A stretch of DNA of 18,996 bases, from positions 1 through 18,996 of the forward strand of contig CAZUDI010000070.1 in assembly GCA_964618975.1 (NCBI GenBank), written 5' to 3'. The DNA comes from CAZUDI01 sp964618975. Lineage in GTDB: Bacteria > Desulfobacterota > Desulfomonilia > UBA1062. This document shows positions 1 to 8,427 of the stretch, piece by piece. The number at the start of each line of letters is the position of its first letter. Position 1 is the first letter of the stretch. Below the pieces are notes generated by a model. That model did no database searches, had not been told where the DNA came from, and saw only the letters and a list, made by a program, of their open reading frames with translations. The position numbers and the translations under genes were made by a program.

Positions 1-591
1 GTTACATCCAGAAATAACTGGGATAGGCTTCAGAAAGAGCTTCAAAACAATATTAGTATTGTAGTAGAACGAGCTGAAAATGGTGATGAATATATTGTAA
101 AGGGAAGAGGTGAATTACAGCTCTCCATACTAATTGAGAATATGAGAAGAGAAGGTTACGAGTTTCAGGTATCAAAACCTAAGGTAATATTCCGGGAATT
201 GAATGGTAAGAAAACAGAACCTATAGAACTTGCAATAATTGATGTTGCTGATGAATATGTTGGATCTGTTATTGAAATGCTTGGGATACGAAAGGGGCAG
301 ATGATCAATATGGTTCAAGGTGCTGACGGATATACGCGTTTAGAATACAAAATTCCAGCTCGCGGATTGATTGGGTTTAGAAATGAGTTTATAACTGAGA
401 CTAGAGGCACTGGGATTTTGAATCATAGTTTCTATGAGTATGAGTATTTTATGGGAGAGATTCAAAGGAACACCAGAGGTGTGCTTGTTTCGCTAGAGAA
501 TGGATCTGCTACAGCATATTCTCTCAATAGTTTTCAGTCAAGGGGCACCATGTTTATCGATCCTGGCACCGAGGTATATGAAGGTATGATT
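1..591 (+). CDS. typA: TypA/BipA ribosome-associated GTPase, internal fragment (open at left edge, broken at right)
   Basis: Frame 1 is open from base 1. It translates to the part of TypA/BipA that follows the GTPase domain, the EF-G-like domains III and V. Recognisable family segments are VTSRNNWDRL, GRGELQLSILIENMRREGYE, the YKIPARGLIGFR motif and FIDPGTEVYEGMI. TypA binds ribosomes and acts in assembly and stress adaptation. The N-terminal G domain lies outside the window. The C-terminal TypA-specific domain is missing: after EGMI, where the family continues with a VGE-like stretch, the reading frame runs into an unrelated glycosyltransferase. Base composition and codon use (AGA, ATA, TTA, AAT, GAA) are AT-rich and unlike everything to the right. 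Identity is secure. Whether it truly adjoins the rest of the window is doubtful. Confidence 0.88.
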
Positions 592-1194
592 ACGGTGGCG
601 GTCCACGACGAGCGCGGGGAGCTCTGGCGTATGGAGCCCGGGCACAATACCGGCTACTGGCGTGATTCCGGCTTTCACCCCGAGGCCCCATGGCTGGACT
701 TTGCCTGTCCCCACAAGTCCGGCACCGCCCTCGGCCAGCCCGCGTCCTTCTGGTCCAGGGCTGCGTTTGACAAGGCGGGGGGCCTCAACGAGTCCCTTCA
801 CTATGTCATGGATTACGAGCTGTATGTACGCCTCGCCCGCAGCGGCTTTCTGCCGCTGTGTGTCAAGATTCCGTTTGCCCGGTATCGCAAAAACGATCAG
901 ACCAAGACCACAATGGCGCAGCTTCCCCTTTTCCGGGAGCATCTGCGCCTGGCGCAGCAGTGGTCAGAGACTCTGACCGGGGCGGACAGAAACAGCATGA
1001 CCGCCTACACCCGCTGGATCCAGCAGAAAATGGTCGAGTTGCGCCTCAGATCGGTGATCAGGTCCATCCCCGGACTCAGACGGATCGAGAAGGCCTTCCC
1101 CTTCAGTAGCGAGCCGGTCCTGCTGAGATTCAGGCGGGGTCTGGCAAGGCACCTCCCCGGGGGGGACCGGGCTTCCGGGAAGCGCCTGAAATGA
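592..1194 (+). CDS. Family 2 glycosyltransferase, C-terminal fragment (5' end replaced by typA sequence)
   Basis: This is about 200 residues in the same frame as the preceding typA fragment but GC-rich like the rest of the window. The segments GQPASFWSRAAFDKAGGLNE and LHYVMDYELYVRLARSGF are typical of the C-terminal half of GT-A fold (GT2) sugar transferases, where the second carries the acidic catalytic-base region. The N-terminal nucleotide-sugar binding half with its DXD motif is absent, so this piece cannot be a complete enzyme. The stop overlaps the next glycosyltransferase start as ATGA, so it belongs to the polysaccharide operon. In the real genome the gene presumably has its own start further left, which this window does not show. 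The family call is good; the substrate is unknown. Confidence 0.75.
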   Translation, partial: TVAVHDERGELWRMEPGHNTGYWRDSGFHPEAPWLDFACPHKSGTALGQPASFWSRAAFDKAGGLNESLHYVMDYELYVRLARSGFLPLCVKIPFARYRKNDQTKTTMAQLPLFREHLRLAQQWSETLTGADRNSMTAYTRWIQQKMVELRLRSVIRSIPGLRRIEKAFPFSSEPVLLRFRRGLARHLPGGDRASGKRLK

Positions 1195-2348
1195 ACATCC
1201 TCTACTATGCCGATCTTTTTCCCAGCCCCTCAAAGCCCACCGGCGGCATCTTCAATTATCACCGCGCACGGGCGCTCCGCGCGCAGGGCCTGTCCCTTTC
1301 CGTGGCCAGAGCCCACAATATCATCGACAGGCGCAGTCTATTCTCCCTCGGGAAAGATTATGCGCTGAAGAGTCTTGGATATGACAGTGATATAGAGGTC
1401 TCGGTATACAACGGTCTCTCCTTCCCCCGCTGGGGGATCTGCTGGAGGATCGCCGAAAGGCTTGCCGACGAATACCGCCACGGCGGCTTTGACCTCATCC
1501 ACAGCCATTTCGTCAGCGACGCATACCCCGTATACATCGCCCACAAACGCTATGGCCTCCCCTACGTTGTCACGGCCCACGGGAGCGATATCCACACGCA
1601 CCCCTTTCAGGATAAGCGCCTGAAAAATCTGGCGCTCGAGGTCCTGAACCACGCGGAGATGTCCATCTTCGTCTCGCGCTTTCTGTTGAACAAGGCCCGC
1701 GAGCTCGGGTTCGACGGCAAAACGGTCACCGTGGTCCCCAACGGGTACGATCCCGGGATCTTCTCCCCCCCCCTCACCGTCACCCGTCACCGCGAGGAAT
1801 CCCGCAAGGAAGTGGGCTTTGTCGGGGCGCTCTCCTGGGTCAAGGGCGCCGACAGGCTCCCTGAAATCTTCAGCAAGATCTTCTCAGCCGGAAGCGGTGG
1901 CCTCCATTTCACCATCATCGGGGAAGGACCCCTGAGGGAGACCCTAGCCACCGAAATTACCGCCCTGGGCCTGGAGGAGCACGTAACATTTCAGAATTAT
2001 ATCGCCCCGCATAGCCTGGCGCGCATGATAAACCAGATGGACGCCCTCATCCTGCCCAGCCGCAATGAAGGCTGGCCGTGCGTGCTCATGGAGTCCCAGG
2101 CCTGTGGTGTGCCTGTAGTCGCTACCCGGACGGGGGGGATCCCCGAGGCCATCGGGACCGGTGGAACGCTCATCCTCGAGGGCCCTGACTTCGAGGAACG
2201 CTTCGCGCAAGCCGTCGGCCAAATCCTGGAGCAACCACCTGCGAGTGAAGCCATGCAGGCCTGGTCCTCCCGGTTCACCTGGGAAAAAACCGTGGGTCAG
2301 GAAATTCAGGTCTACCGCGAAGTCATAGCAGGTCTTGCCTCCCGGTAG
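1191..2348 (+). CDS. GT4 family glycosyltransferase
   Basis: A 385-residue retaining GT-B glycosyltransferase, expected in the cytoplasm or at the inner membrane face, adding a sugar to a growing lipid-linked or surface glycan. The N-terminal Rossmann domain carries a glycine-rich loop (PTGGIFNYH, residues 16-24) and TAHGSD (128-133). A VVPNG hinge lies near 181-185. The C-terminal donor domain has VGFVGALSWVKGADRL (208-223) and IIGEGP. It also has the EX7E signature, E293 to E301, within NEGWPCVLMES, followed by GVPVVATRTGGIPE. The start overlaps the GT2 fragment stop by 4 bp (ATGA), implying translational coupling. The length is normal for the family. The sugar and acceptor cannot be read from the sequence. 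Confidence 0.93.
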   Translation: MNILYYADLFPSPSKPTGGIFNYHRARALRAQGLSLSVARAHNIIDRRSLFSLGKDYALKSLGYDSDIEVSVYNGLSFPRWGICWRIAERLADEYRHGGFDLIHSHFVSDAYPVYIAHKRYGLPYVVTAHGSDIHTHPFQDKRLKNLALEVLNHAEMSIFVSRFLLNKARELGFDGKTVTVVPNGYDPGIFSPPLTVTRHREESRKEVGFVGALSWVKGADRLPEIFSKIFSAGSGGLHFTIIGEGPLRETLATEITALGLEEHVTFQNYIAPHSLARMINQMDALILPSRNEGWPCVLMESQACGVPVVATRTGGIPEAIGTGGTLILEGPDFEERFAQAVGQILEQPPASEAMQAWSSRFTWEKTVGQEIQVYREVIAGLASR

Positions 2349-2398
2349 TCCTGTCTTAAGAGAGCTTTTCTCGTATGCCGAAAAATCGGATCACCCCG

Positions 2399-2438
2399 TC
2401 CGAATGAAGCCTTGAGTGCATCACGGTCGTCATTCGGA
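2399..2438. repeat. Perfect 9-bp inverted repeat between two glycosyltransferase genes
   Basis: TCCGAATGA (2399-2407) and its exact complement TCATTCGGA (2430-2438) flank a 22-nt spacer, in the 104-nt gap between the two GT4 genes. No run of T follows, so it is not a standard intrinsic terminator. It could be an mRNA hairpin or a protein site. Function unknown. Confidence 0.4.
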
Positions 2439-2452
2439 AACCTGGCTTTTCC

Positions 2453-3667
2453 ATGAAAATCCTCTACCTCTCATTCAACGATCCTCATGATTCTCCGGGG
2501 GTATATAATAAAGAGCTGGAGTTCTGCCGGGCAATGCATGCCGCCTGCAAAAAACAGGGCGTCGTATTCTCAGGACTCAATATCATCCCTGGGGCGAAGC
2601 CCGGGAGCCTGCCCGACCCGAAAGATTCGTGTTTGAACCTCAAGCCAGTCCCCAGCCGCCTGTATCAACGCTTCTCGGGCATCAAGTTCTTCAGATCCCT
2701 CTTCCTCATCCGCCCCGTGTTCCGGGCCACCTACCAGGCGATCGCCGAGATAACCCCCGACATCCTGCTGTGGAGATTCAACACCACGCGTGTTCCGGGA
2801 ATATTCAATCCCAAGAAGGTCAGACCCAACCTGCTCTTTGTCACCGAACACCAGGCCAAGGAGATCGAAGAGCTGAGCATGAGCGGTCCCGGGCGTCTGC
2901 TGGCGCCCCTGATCCGCACCCAGTCATACCTGGTCTTGAGGAATGTCGATGCCCTGGTGGGGGTCACCCGCGAGATCGCCGCCTACGAACAGGGGCGCCG
3001 GGGGGGCAACCTGCCCGTGCATGTCCACCCCAACGGGATCAACGTCTCGCAGTGCACCCCGGCGCGCTATACGCCCTATACCGGGGAGGTGCTCAAACTT
3101 GTATTCCTCGGATCTTCCACGGCACGCTGGCACGGACTGGACCGCCTGGTGAGGGGCCTGGCTCAATACAGAGGCCCTGTCCGGATCGAGCTGCACCTGG
3201 TCGGAGACGTCACTTCGGAGATCAGGGAGCTGATCGCCTCCCTCGGTCTGCGTGAGCAGCTCATCTTTCATGGCACGTGCTCCGGCGAGAAGCTGGACCA
3301 GATCTTCGATCAGGCCCACATCGCCGTAGGCACCCTGGGCATGCACCGCAAGAAGTTGAAATATGGAGCGACGCTTAAAGTCCGGGAATACATGGCCCGG
3401 GGTGTTCCCTTCATCCTGTCCTATATCGATGAGGACATCACAGACGATTTCTCCTTCTGCCTGAGGCTGCCTCCAGACGAGAGCCCGGTGGACCCGGAAG
3501 CGCTGATCCGCTTCCGGGCCGGGATCGAGGAACGCTATGGAGACACCATCCCCGGGCGCATGCGCGCCTACGCCCTCGAGCACATGGATTATGCACCCAA
3601 GGTCAACAAACTGCTCGACTTTCTCCTGAGCCTTCCCGGGAAGACGAACCGAGGGTCGATAGCATGA
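2453..3667 (+). CDS. GT4-like glycosyltransferase, divergent
   Basis: A 404-residue protein that starts MKILYLSFNDP, the usual first beta strand of a GT-B enzyme. A VHPNG hinge lies at 191-195. The donor-domain pieces are LVFLGSSTARWHGLDRLVRG (216-235), ELHLVGD (246-252) and a C-terminal KVREYMARGVPFILS (309-323). The last segment sits where GT4 enzymes carry EX7E, but only the second acidic position (E312) is obvious. The preceding loop reads LGMHRKKLKYGATLK, so the signature is degenerate. It lies between another GT4 and an AsnB-type gene on the same strand and is most likely part of the same glycan pathway. The Shine-Dalgarno is weak. GT-B fold is likely; activity and sugar are unknown. 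Confidence 0.82.
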   Translation: MKILYLSFNDPHDSPGVYNKELEFCRAMHAACKKQGVVFSGLNIIPGAKPGSLPDPKDSCLNLKPVPSRLYQRFSGIKFFRSLFLIRPVFRATYQAIAEITPDILLWRFNTTRVPGIFNPKKVRPNLLFVTEHQAKEIEELSMSGPGRLLAPLIRTQSYLVLRNVDALVGVTREIAAYEQGRRGGNLPVHVHPNGINVSQCTPARYTPYTGEVLKLVFLGSSTARWHGLDRLVRGLAQYRGPVRIELHLVGDVTSEIRELIASLGLREQLIFHGTCSGEKLDQIFDQAHIAVGTLGMHRKKLKYGATLKVREYMARGVPFILSYIDEDITDDFSFCLRLPPDESPVDPEALIRFRAGIEERYGDTIPGRMRAYALEHMDYAPKVNKLLDFLLSLPGKTNRGSIA

Positions 3668-3734
3668 ACCTGCCGGCCGCGAGAGACGGGGTCCGACCAG
3701 TCCCCCTCTCAAGCCGGCGGAAGCCGCAACACCC

Positions 3735-5672
3735 ATGTGCAGAATAACCGGAATCTGGAACAGACACGCACGGCCCCACCTGCCGGAGACCTGTCTGCGC
3801 ATGCGGGATACCCTGGTTCGGGGAGGACCGGACGACGCCGGACTGTATTACGACGCAAAGGCCGGCCTGGCCCTCGGTCATCGGCGCTTGTCGATCATCG
3901 ACCTCAGCCCCACCGGGCATCAGCCCATGAGTACCAAAGATGGACGCTACACGCTCTGCTATAACGGGGAAATCTATAATTTTCGGGAATTGCGTCAACA
4001 GCTGTGTGAAGCCGGCCTCTCTTTCAGAGGCACCTCCGATACCGAGGTCGTCCTCAACGCCTTTGCCTGCTGGGGGCCGGAATGTGTGCAGCGTTTCAAC
4101 GGCATGTTCGCCTTCGCCCTGTGGGACAAAGCCGAGAAGTCGCTGTTTCTCTTCCGGGACCGTCTGGGCGTCAAACCCCTCTACTTCTACAATTATCAAG
4201 GGACGTTCGCCTTTGCATCGGAGCTTAAGGCCCTGCATGCCGGCCTTTCGGGCGTCCTCGAGCTTGACCGATCCGGCGTGGGAGAATTCCTCCATTATGG
4301 GTATATCTCGGCCCCCAGAACGATATTCCGCCATACCCGCAAACTTGAGCCCGGCCATTGGATGTGCGTGGAGCGTGATCACTCCACCCGGATCCATACA
4401 TACTGGAGTCTCTCTGATAATCGGGGGCACCAACCCCGAGACGAAAAGGCGCTTGTCGATCAGCTCGACGAGCTCATGACCGACGCCTTCTCGCGGCGGC
4501 TGATCGCCGACGTGCCGGTAGGTGTCTTCCTCTCGGGCGGCATCGACTCCTCGCTGGTGACCGCCATCCTGGCCCGGCATACCGACACCCCCATCAAGAC
4601 CTTCACCATCGGTTTTCACGAAAAGAGCTACGACGAATCGCGCTGGGCCAGGATGGTTGCCCGGCACCTCGGCACGGAGCACACCGAGGAGATCGTCACA
4701 CCGGAGCATGCCCGTGAGATTCTGCCCTTGTGGCCCGAGATCTACGACGAGCCCTTCGGAGACATCTCGGGCATTCCCACCACCATCGTCTCCCGCATGA
4801 CCAGAGAGCACGTCAAGGTGAGTCTGTCGGCCGACGGGGGTGACGAGCTCTTCTGCGGTTATCACCGCTACTGGGTCATGCAACGCCTCAACCGAAGCCT
4901 CAGGCATCTTCCCCCGGGCTTCGTGCGAGGCGCCGGCCGGGCCCTGGGGTTCATCGGGACCGACCGCGCGGCGGACCTCATGCAGGTGCACCCGAGACTA
5001 CGCCTGCCGGCCATCCGCGACCGGGTACGCAAGCTCAAGGCCGTGCTGGATAACTGGGGCGGCTCTGCCGCCGGGGCCTACCCCTTTGCGGTAGGCTACT
5101 GGCTGCCCTCAGAGATAGAGCATCTTCTGGGGGGCTACCGTGACCCCCGCTCACCGCTTGTGAGCCTCATGGATTCCGGCGCCCATCCCGAGGGTAACGA
5201 TGCGGGCCTGATGGAGGCCATGATGCGCTGGGACCTCACGACCTATTTGCCGGACGACATCCTCACCAAGGTGGACCGGGCCACCATGTTCTGCAGCCTG
5301 GAGGGGCGCGATCCCTTCCTCGACCACCGCATCGTGGAATTCGCTTATACACTGCCTTTTCACTACAAATACCGTCCGGGTCAAACGAAATACATCCTGC
5401 GCCGGCTTCTGGAGCGCTACCTCCCCCTTCAGCTCTTCGAACGTCCCAAGCAGGGTTTTGCCGTGCCGATCTACAGCTGGCTCCATGACGAATGCATGCA
5501 GCTCGTCGAAACCTACCTCAACCCGGACGCCCTCGCCAGTCAGCAGATGATCGATCCCGACGCCGTCACGCCGACGGTTACGGCCTTCCTATCAGGAGAC
5601 ACCTCGGGCAGCATTGACCGCATCTGGCTGCTTCTGGTCTATATGATGTGGGCCGAAAGGTATGCTGCATGA
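3735..5672 (+). CDS. asnB: Asparagine synthase (glutamine-hydrolysing) / AsnB-type amidotransferase
   Basis: A 645-residue two-domain enzyme. The N-terminal class II glutaminase domain has Cys2 as nucleophile, fixing the start codon. It also has RGGPDDAG (29-36), GHRRLSIIDLSPTGHQPM (48-65), YNGEIYNF and SDTEVVLNAF. The C-terminal ATP-pyrophosphatase synthetase domain has the P-loop SGGIDSS (267-273), DEPFGD, SADGGDELFCGYHRY and LEGRDPFLDHRIVEFA. The residue after Cys2 is Arg rather than the near-universal Gly (MCRITG instead of MCGIAG). Paralogues of this type are common in polysaccharide clusters and may amidate sugar acids or glycan components instead of making free asparagine. The neighbourhood of three GT4 genes favours that role here, as an inference. 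Its stop overlaps the next gene by 4 bp (ATGA). Confidence 0.95.
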   Translation: MCRITGIWNRHARPHLPETCLRMRDTLVRGGPDDAGLYYDAKAGLALGHRRLSIIDLSPTGHQPMSTKDGRYTLCYNGEIYNFRELRQQLCEAGLSFRGTSDTEVVLNAFACWGPECVQRFNGMFAFALWDKAEKSLFLFRDRLGVKPLYFYNYQGTFAFASELKALHAGLSGVLELDRSGVGEFLHYGYISAPRTIFRHTRKLEPGHWMCVERDHSTRIHTYWSLSDNRGHQPRDEKALVDQLDELMTDAFSRRLIADVPVGVFLSGGIDSSLVTAILARHTDTPIKTFTIGFHEKSYDESRWARMVARHLGTEHTEEIVTPEHAREILPLWPEIYDEPFGDISGIPTTIVSRMTREHVKVSLSADGGDELFCGYHRYWVMQRLNRSLRHLPPGFVRGAGRALGFIGTDRAADLMQVHPRLRLPAIRDRVRKLKAVLDNWGGSAAGAYPFAVGYWLPSEIEHLLGGYRDPRSPLVSLMDSGAHPEGNDAGLMEAMMRWDLTTYLPDDILTKVDRATMFCSLEGRDPFLDHRIVEFAYTLPFHYKYRPGQTKYILRRLLERYLPLQLFERPKQGFAVPIYSWLHDECMQLVETYLNPDALASQQMIDPDAVTPTVTAFLSGDTSGSIDRIWLLLVYMMWAERYAA

Positions 5673-6820
5673 AACCGGTCAGGATCCTGCACCTTATCTC
5701 AACCCTCGATATCGGCGGTGCGGAACAGGACCTCCTGAAACTCGTCACCTCCGCTGATCCCGCACACTTCACCCATGAGGTAGTCTCCATGACCACCCTC
5801 GGACCGATCGGTGAACGCCTGCAGGCCGCGGGGATTCCTACCCATGCACTCAATATGATAAAGGGCCTTCCCGACCCGCGGGGAATCCCGCGTCTGTATC
5901 GCATCGCCCGCACCTTGCGTCCCGACCTCATCCACACCTGGCTCTACCATGCCAACCTGCTCGGCCTGTCCATCCGGGGTCTCTCCCGGGGGCTGATCTG
6001 GGGCATTCTGTGTTCGGATATGGACTTAAGCCACTATGGCACGACCTATCGCTGGACAGTCACGGCCGGGAGATACCTTGCGTGCCTGCCTTCTGCCATT
6101 GTCGTCAACTCCGAGGCCGGCCGGGAGATTCATGCCCACATGGGTTATAAGCCACGGAAATGGCACCTCATCCCCAATGGCTTCGATACTCAGATGTTCA
6201 GGCCCTCCCGCGCCATGCGCAGGGACATGCGCTCCGGACTCGCGATCCCGCATGACGCCATCGCCATCGGGCTCATCGCCCGCTTCGATCCCATGAAGGA
6301 TCACGCCTGCTTCATGTCCGCCGCCGCGGCCCTGCAGCGCACCCACCCCGAGGTACATTTCATCCTCGCTGGCCGTGGCGTCACGGCCGACAATGAGGCC
6401 CTCAGACCGCACCTGAATCGTCTCCCCCTCCCCGGGCAAATGCACCTGCTCGGAGAAAGGCCGGATATCCCGGCGGTCCTCTCGGCCCTGGATATCGCAA
6501 GTTCCTGTTCGATCAGCGAAGGGCTTCCCAACGCGGTCGGCGAGGCCATGGCAACGGGTCTTCCCTGCGTGATCACTGACACCGGGGATTCGGCTGTGCT
6601 TGTTGGCGATGCCGGGATCGTGATTCCGGTGCGTGATCCCCAGGCACTCTGCACGGCATGGAGCAGGCTCATCGAGGCCGGGGCCCGGACGCGAAGGCGC
6701 ATGGGAGCCAGGGCCCGCAAGCGCATTGTCAGGGACTACTCCCTGCAAGCCATGGTCAATCGGTACGAAGCCCTTTACACCCAGACCCTGTCTGCTTACA
6801 ATGAATACCGAGGAATCTGA
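5669..6820 (+). CDS. GT4 family glycosyltransferase
   Basis: The start was chosen at the ATG inside the asnB stop (ATGA overlap). An in-frame ATG 21 bases further upstream would lie within asnB and add residues before the conserved MKPVRILHLISTLDIGGAE. The product is 383 residues. It has the N-terminal GGAEQ acceptor loop (16-20) and the LIPNGF hinge (167-172). The donor domain has IGLIARFDPMKDH (200-212) and FILAGRG (231-237). The EX7E signature runs from E284 to E292 in SEGLPNAVGEAMATG, followed by LPCVITDTG. It is expected to transfer a nucleotide-activated sugar at the cytoplasmic face of the membrane. It is the last glycosyltransferase of the cluster and runs almost directly into the M48 protease gene. 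The substrate is unknown. Confidence 0.93.
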   Translation: MKPVRILHLISTLDIGGAEQDLLKLVTSADPAHFTHEVVSMTTLGPIGERLQAAGIPTHALNMIKGLPDPRGIPRLYRIARTLRPDLIHTWLYHANLLGLSIRGLSRGLIWGILCSDMDLSHYGTTYRWTVTAGRYLACLPSAIVVNSEAGREIHAHMGYKPRKWHLIPNGFDTQMFRPSRAMRRDMRSGLAIPHDAIAIGLIARFDPMKDHACFMSAAAALQRTHPEVHFILAGRGVTADNEALRPHLNRLPLPGQMHLLGERPDIPAVLSALDIASSCSISEGLPNAVGEAMATGLPCVITDTGDSAVLVGDAGIVIPVRDPQALCTAWSRLIEAGARTRRRMGARARKRIVRDYSLQAMVNRYEALYTQTLSAYNEYRGI

Positions 6821-6824
6821 AACC

Positions 6825-7607
6825 ATGCAGGCCCACACTTTCAGTAAGATAATCTTTTTCCTTGCCGTTGGGCTGGTGCTCCTGCTGAGTGCCTGCGCTT
6901 CGGCCCCGGTGACCGGCCGCTCGCAGCTGCTCCTCGTGCCCGAGGAGCAGGAGGTCTCACTCGGGCTGCAGTCCTACCGCGAGGTGCTCTCCAAGGAAAA
7001 GATCTCCCAGGACCCCCAGATCAATGCCCTGGTGAAACGCGTCGGCCAGCGCATCGCCCAGGCGGCCCGGCGGCCGGATTACGACTGGGAATTCACCGTG
7101 ATCGATAACGACAAGACCGCCAATGCCTTTGCCCTGCCCGGGGGCAAGGTGGCGGTCTACACCGGGATTCTGCCCTACACCAGGGATGAGTCCGGCCTGG
7201 CCTTTGTCCTGGCACACGAGGTGGGCCATGCCATTGCCCGCCACGGCGGGGAGCGCATGAGCGAGATGCTGCTCCTGCAGCTCGGTCAGCAGGGGCTCAA
7301 CCTGGCCATCGCCAAGAAGAGCCCGGCGGCCATCCAGGCCATCAATCTCGGCTACGGGCTCGTGAGCACGGTGGGGGTGGTCCTGCCCTTCTCGCGCACC
7401 CACGAGTACGAGGCCGATCACATCGGGATCATCCTCATGGCCAAGGCGGGCTACGACCCGCGCGAGGCGCCGCGCTTCTTCGAGCGCATGCTGGCGCACA
7501 AGAGCGCTGCTCCCCCGGCCTTCCTCTCCACCCACCCGGCCGACGAGGACCGCATCCGCCGGCTGAGGGGCCTCATCCCCGAGGCCCTGACGTATTACCG
7601 TCCCTGA
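6825..7607 (+). CDS. M48 family zinc metalloprotease, predicted lipoprotein (LoiP/Oma1-like)
   Basis: The start at 6825 was preferred because AGGA precedes it by about 10 bases and it begins a normal lipoprotein signal; an in-frame ATG at 6801 is the alternative. Of 260 residues, the hydrophobic core (10-21) ends in the lipobox LSAC with Cys24 as the predicted lipidated residue. The mature part has HEVGH (131-135), the zinc-binding gluzincin motif with catalytic Glu132, and a second acidic motif EYEAD (194-198) supplying the third zinc ligand. Size and layout match E. coli LoiP/YggG and other M48C periplasmic quality-control proteases. It lies 4 bases after the GT4 stop, so it is probably co-transcribed. 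It could serve envelope quality control unrelated to the glycan genes. Confidence 0.92.
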   Translation: MQAHTFSKIIFFLAVGLVLLLSACASAPVTGRSQLLLVPEEQEVSLGLQSYREVLSKEKISQDPQINALVKRVGQRIAQAARRPDYDWEFTVIDNDKTANAFALPGGKVAVYTGILPYTRDESGLAFVLAHEVGHAIARHGGERMSEMLLLQLGQQGLNLAIAKKSPAAIQAINLGYGLVSTVGVVLPFSRTHEYEADHIGIILMAKAGYDPREAPRFFERMLAHKSAAPPAFLSTHPADEDRIRRLRGLIPEALTYYRP

Positions 7608-7615
7608 CCCCCCTC

Positions 7616-7637
7616 CCGATCCCCTCTCCCGGATCGG
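7616..7637. terminator. Short inverted repeat between convergent M48 and trpA genes
   Basis: CCGATCC (7616-7622) and GGATCGG (7631-7637) form a 7-bp stem with an 8-nt loop. It sits in the 55-bp gap where the M48 gene (plus) and trpA (minus) converge. T-rich stretches follow on the plus strand, but only about 13 bases later (7650-7663), so it is a weak terminator candidate for the plus-strand operon. Confidence 0.35.
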
Positions 7638-7662
7638 ACCTGCCCCCCCTTTTCACCTTTTT

Positions 7663-8427
7663 TCAGTCTCCCCCTTCCCGCAAGGCTGCGTAGGTCCGCT
7701 GCAGGGCCGCCACCGGGTCCCCGTCTTCAAGGAGGGCCTGCATGAGGTGGCTGCCCACAATCACCCCGTCGGCCTCCCTGAGGATCTCCGTGACCTGGGA
7801 GGGGAGCGAGACCCCGAAGCCCACGCAGACCGGCAGATCGGTCAGGGCCTTGATGCGGCGCACCTGGGAGGGGAGTGTGGCGGGCAGGCTCTGGCGGGCA
7901 CCGGTGACCCCTTTAAACGCCACGGCGTACACGAAGCCCCGGCAGGCCGGCAGGATCTCCCGCAGGCGCCCCTCGGTGGTTGTGGGGGCCGCCAGCCGGA
8001 TGAGATCGAGCCCATAGGCCTCACTCAGGGTGAAGATCTCGCCGGCATCCTTAGGCAGGTCGGGGATGATCACGCCGTAAAGGCCGCACTCGCTCAAGCG
8101 TGCCAGGGTCGCCTCCAGCCCCTGGCGCATGAGGGGGTTGAGGTAGGACATCACCACCAGGGGCACGGGGCTCGCAATCGTCCACTCCCTGAGGTGCGCA
8201 CAGAAGGCATCGAGGGTAAAGCCCGCCTTAAGCGCGCGGTAGGAGGCCTCCTGCAGCACCGGACCATCCGCCATGGGGTCGGAAAACGGCAGGCCGAGCT
8301 CGATCAGCGGGGCCCCGCTCGATGCCAGGGCCTCGAGCAGGCGCCCGGTCGTCTCCAGATCGGGCAGCCCGGCGGTGAGGTAGGGAATCACCGCCCGCTC
8401 GCTGGCCTGAATCGCCCGGGCGATCAT
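7663..8427 (-). CDS. trpA: Tryptophan synthase alpha subunit
   Basis: 254 residues, close to the usual ~265. A TIM-barrel lyase that cleaves indole-3-glycerol phosphate to indole and glyceraldehyde-3-phosphate; indole then passes to TrpB. The family signature is clear: IPYLTAGLPDLE (14-25) and LIELGLPFSDPMADGPVLQ (41-59). The catalytic acids are Glu43 and Asp54, spaced as Glu49/Asp60 of the Salmonella enzyme. PLVVMSYLNPLMRQG, GVIIPDLP, and GFGVSLPSQ followed by GVIVGSHL (phosphate-binding loops) complete it. It is the last gene of the operon, and its ATG overlaps the trpB stop (ATGA). Confidence 0.97.
   Translation of the reverse strand: MIARAIQASERAVIPYLTAGLPDLETTGRLLEALASSGAPLIELGLPFSDPMADGPVLQEASYRALKAGFTLDAFCAHLREWTIASPVPLVVMSYLNPLMRQGLEATLARLSECGLYGVIIPDLPKDAGEIFTLSEAYGLDLIRLAAPTTTEGRLREILPACRGFVYAVAFKGVTGARQSLPATLPSQVRRIKALTDLPVCVGFGVSLPSQVTEILREADGVIVGSHLMQALLEDGDPVAALQRTYAALREGGD

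Noticed and set aside
142..1194. A genuine 350-residue TypA-glycosyltransferase fusion protein starting at 142
   Set aside because: The typA frame is open from base 1, so the ATG at 142 is internal; both halves are truncated and differ in base composition, which points to a chimera.
3603..4991. Long open frame (about 460 codons) on the minus strand opposite asnB
   Set aside because: It is the antisense shadow of a GC-rich conserved gene; its translation shows no recognisable motif, while the plus strand encodes all AsnB signatures.
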